64,000 nucleotides of DNA, from the NCBI GenBank assembly GCA_013214705.1, contig JABSRZ010000003.1, positions 124,001 through 188,000 on the forward strand, written 5' to 3'. The translations under genes were made by a program, and so were the position numbers. The stretch is from Hyphomicrobiales bacterium (lineage in GTDB: Bacteria > Pseudomonadota > Alphaproteobacteria > Rhizobiales > OSC116). The notes beneath the pieces were generated by a model, which was not told the origin of the DNA, did not search any database, and saw nothing but the letters and a program-made list of their open reading frames with translations. The first letter of the stretch is position 1. Each line of letters opens with the position of its first letter. Shown piece after piece: positions 62,212-64,000 of the stretch.

Positions 62212-64000
62212 CTAAGCTGCTAAGAATCTGTTTAAGAAACCATCAACTTCAGTTTTTAACTGCTGTGTATGGCCAGTTAAATTGTTAGCCGCATCGGAAA
62301 TTTCACTCGCCGATACATTGGCAGTTTCTGCGGAATTCGACACAGAGGTCATGTTTTTAGACACATGGGTCGACTCTGTAGAGGCTTCCTGAATGTTTTC
62401 AGAAATCAGCGTTGTCGCACTGCTCTGCTCTTCCACTGCTGAAGCGATGATGGTGGTTAGTTCATTAACCTTATCCATCGTTTCAAAAATCTCTTTTATA
62501 GATTTAACAGTTTCATCCGTTGTGCTTTGAATGCCAGAGATATGAGTGCTAATCTCCTCAGTGGCTTTTGCCGTTTGACTGGCAAGCTCCTTAACCTCAG
62601 ATGCCACAACCGCAAAGCCTTTACCAGCATCGCCAGCACGCGCAGCTTCAATAGTTGCATTAAGCGCCAACAAGTTGGTTTGCTCAGCAATGTTTTGAAT
62701 CAAATTCACCACTTCACCAATGTCGGTGGCGGCCACTGCCAAATCGTTCACACGTTTGTTGGTGACGCTTGCACTTTGAACAGCGGTGTCAATTATATCG
62801 CGGCTTTGGTGCACTTGGCGACCAATCTCTGATATAGAAGATGTAAGCTCTTCGGCTGCTGTAGCCACGGTTTGGACGTTTAACGATGCCCGTTCCGAAG
62901 CCGTTAAAGCTTCACTAGATTGTTGAGAACTTTGTGCAGCATTTTCTTTTAATTGCTGTGCGGTTCCGCCCATTTGAGTGCAGCTAGAGGCAACGTTTTC
63001 GATAAAGCCAGAAATGTTTTCGCGGAATTCGCCGACAAATTTTTCTTTATCTTCATTAATTTTCCTCACTGTTTCCTCTTCTTGTAGGACTTTTTCGGCT
63101 TGCATCCTTTCATTGGCTATACCTTTTTCTTTAAATATAAGCACTGCTTGTGCCATGCTGCCGATTTCATCGGTGCGGTCAACACTTGGCACTTCTGTTT
63201 CGTTGTCACCATCTGCCAAACGTTTCATAGCTTTGGTCATGGCAATAATCGGGTTAGCGATGCCATTGCCAATTAGGAATGCCATAAACAGACCCAAGAT
63301 GATCGCGGCGGCCAGACAACCAATGATTAGCATTTGTGCTAAGCTCATGGTTTCGTTACTGCTGGCTTGGCGTTGCAGCATTAAGTTATTTTCTTCTTGC
63401 CTAAATTCTGCCATCACGCTGCGGAATTCATCAAAATATAACTTACCTTTTGCTTCGCCAATTAAATTTGCCATATCATCCATAGTTTTGGCGGTGCCAA
63501 TTTCACGACGTAACTGGATATTGCTTTCGGTAACATTGCTTTTCCATTCCGCAATATTCTTTTGCATTTGGTCAAGCAAAGTAACTTGTGCAGCGTTATC
63601 ACTGACCAAGGCTTTTAGTTCAACACCCAAATTAACGAATGTTTTTGAACCTTGAGTATAGGGTGCTAAGAAACCTTCATCGCCAGCTAACAAATAGCCA
63701 CGCATGCCAGTTTCCATATCAACAGCTGCTGCCAACATATTATTTGATGTTGAAATAACGGTATTGGTATGTCTTACCCATTCTTCAATCTTATTTATGG
63801 CATCGAGGTTGGTTTTAATAATGCCATTAGCTTCTGCGGCAGCCAATTTGCGTGTTTCAAGCAAGCTTTGTTCAGCCCCAATCAATTCTGCGATAATAGT
63901 GCGGAATTTATCAATAAACACTTTGCCTTCTTGCCTGTTCACATAATCGACAATTCTGCCCATGGGTTGAAGCCCAATGACCACATCTTTACGAATCACA
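62212..64000 (-). CDS. Methyl-accepting chemotaxis protein with CHASE3-like sensor, 5' end outside window
   Basis: About 596 codons are visible and the frame remains open to the right edge; the GTG at 63999 has no support as a start, so the N-terminus is outside. The periplasmic part has a CHASE3-type block ([20 protein letters not shown] near residue 90 of the visible part) and a preceding partial repeat ([20 protein letters not shown]) that resembles the later [19 protein letters not shown], suggesting two CHASE3-like units. TM2 is near 222-245, HAMP follows, and the signalling tip is [20 protein letters not shown]. It senses an unknown extracytoplasmic cue. Confidence 0.9.
   Translation of the reverse strand, partial: VIRKDVVIGLQPMGRIVDYVNRQEGKVFIDKFRTIIAELIGAEQSLLETRKLAAAEANGIIKTNLDAINKIEEWVRHTNTVISTSNNMLAAAVDMETGMRGYLLAGDEGFLAPYTQGSKTFVNLGVELKALVSDNAAQVTLLDQMQKNIAEWKSNVTESNIQLRREIGTAKTMDDMANLIGEAKGKLYFDEFRSVMAEFRQEENNLMLQRQASSNETMSLAQMLIIGCLAAAIILGLFMAFLIGNGIANPIIAMTKAMKRLADGDNETEVPSVDRTDEIGSMAQAVLIFKEKGIANERMQAEKVLQEEETVRKINEDKEKFVGEFRENISGFIENVASSCTQMGGTAQQLKENAAQSSQQSSEALTASERASLNVQTVATAAEELTSSISEIGRQVHQSRDIIDTAVQSASVTNKRVNDLAVAATDIGEVVNLIQNIAEQTNLLALNATIEAARAGDAGKGFAVVASEVKELASQTAKATEEISTHISGIQSTTDETVKSIKEIFETMDKVNELTTIIASAVEEQSSATTLISENIQEASTESTHVSKNMTSVSNSAETANVSASEISDAANNLTGHTQQLKTEVDGFLNRFLAA

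Overview
The window looks like part of the chromosome of a fairly AT-rich alphaproteobacterium. The signs are twin ugpC/malK-type sugar ABC importers, a XylB-like sugar dehydrogenase, ProXWV and BMP-type importers, Tad-type N-termini on surface proteins, and a glnB-glnA pair behind a sigma-54 promoter. Genus cannot be told from the sequence alone. Housekeeping genes (glnBA, tRNA-Leu, chemoreceptors) sit at the right end. Most of the rest is accessory catabolism: four or five uptake and degradation modules, each with its own regulator, separated by intergenic stretches holding gene relics and repeat fragments.

Layout. 1-7.8 kb: the end of a secreted protein, an ABC exporter, a multicopper oxidase, two membrane proteins and adenine deaminase. 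8.3-21.7 kb: a ten-gene minus-strand sugar operon (binding protein, two permeases, ATPase, APH-type kinase, enolase paralog, FAH hydrolase, SDR, IlvD/Edd dehydratase, SDR). It faces a plus-strand trio (XylB-like sugar dehydrogenase, RraA-like protein, GntR/FCD regulator), and two matching operator palindromes overlap the -35 boxes of the two divergent promoters. 22-28 kb: a SnoaL-like relic, a betaine-type ABC importer (proXWV order), a MATE relic, and methionine gamma-lyase divergent from an Lrp/AsnC regulator. 28-31 kb: relic-rich sequence with two small genes.

31-42.5 kb: a second sugar or cyclitol module. A minus-strand operon (IclR regulator, Gfo/Idh/MocA dehydrogenase, IolD-like ThDP enzyme, aldehyde dehydrogenase, IlvD/Edd dehydratase) diverges from a complete plus-strand sugar ABC importer that ends at a strong terminator. 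42.7-51.5 kb: a RutR-like TetR regulator faces an operon of a uracil-DNA-glycosylase-like protein, GMC oxidoreductase, NIPSNAP protein and BMP-family nucleoside importer, followed by a dCMP-type deaminase. Two 16-bp palindromes resembling the RutR box lie in the divergent promoter region. 51.6-53.5 kb: a mannonate-dehydratase/SDR pair of visibly higher G+C. 53.8-57.2 kb: a truncated MuB-like transposition ATPase, a chemoreceptor between two 40-bp direct repeats, and tRNA-Leu(UAG). 57.3-64 kb: two Tad/vWA paralogs, glnB-glnA, a cluster of hairpins, and a second chemoreceptor that runs off the window.

Most notable observations. (1) The enolase paralog in the sugar operon has lost or changed residues that bind or process the phosphorylated substrate, yet keeps the metal ligands and lysines. 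(2) A RutR-like regulator with RutR-box-like operators appears to control a UDG/GMC/NIPSNAP/nucleoside-importer operon, a candidate undescribed nucleobase or nucleoside utilisation system. (3) An IolD-like enzyme is combined with an IlvD/Edd dehydratase and a semialdehyde-type dehydrogenase without the other iol genes. (4) Fossils of tRNA-Leu 3' ends and of a shared 14-15-bp inverted-repeat end bracket the first sugar island.
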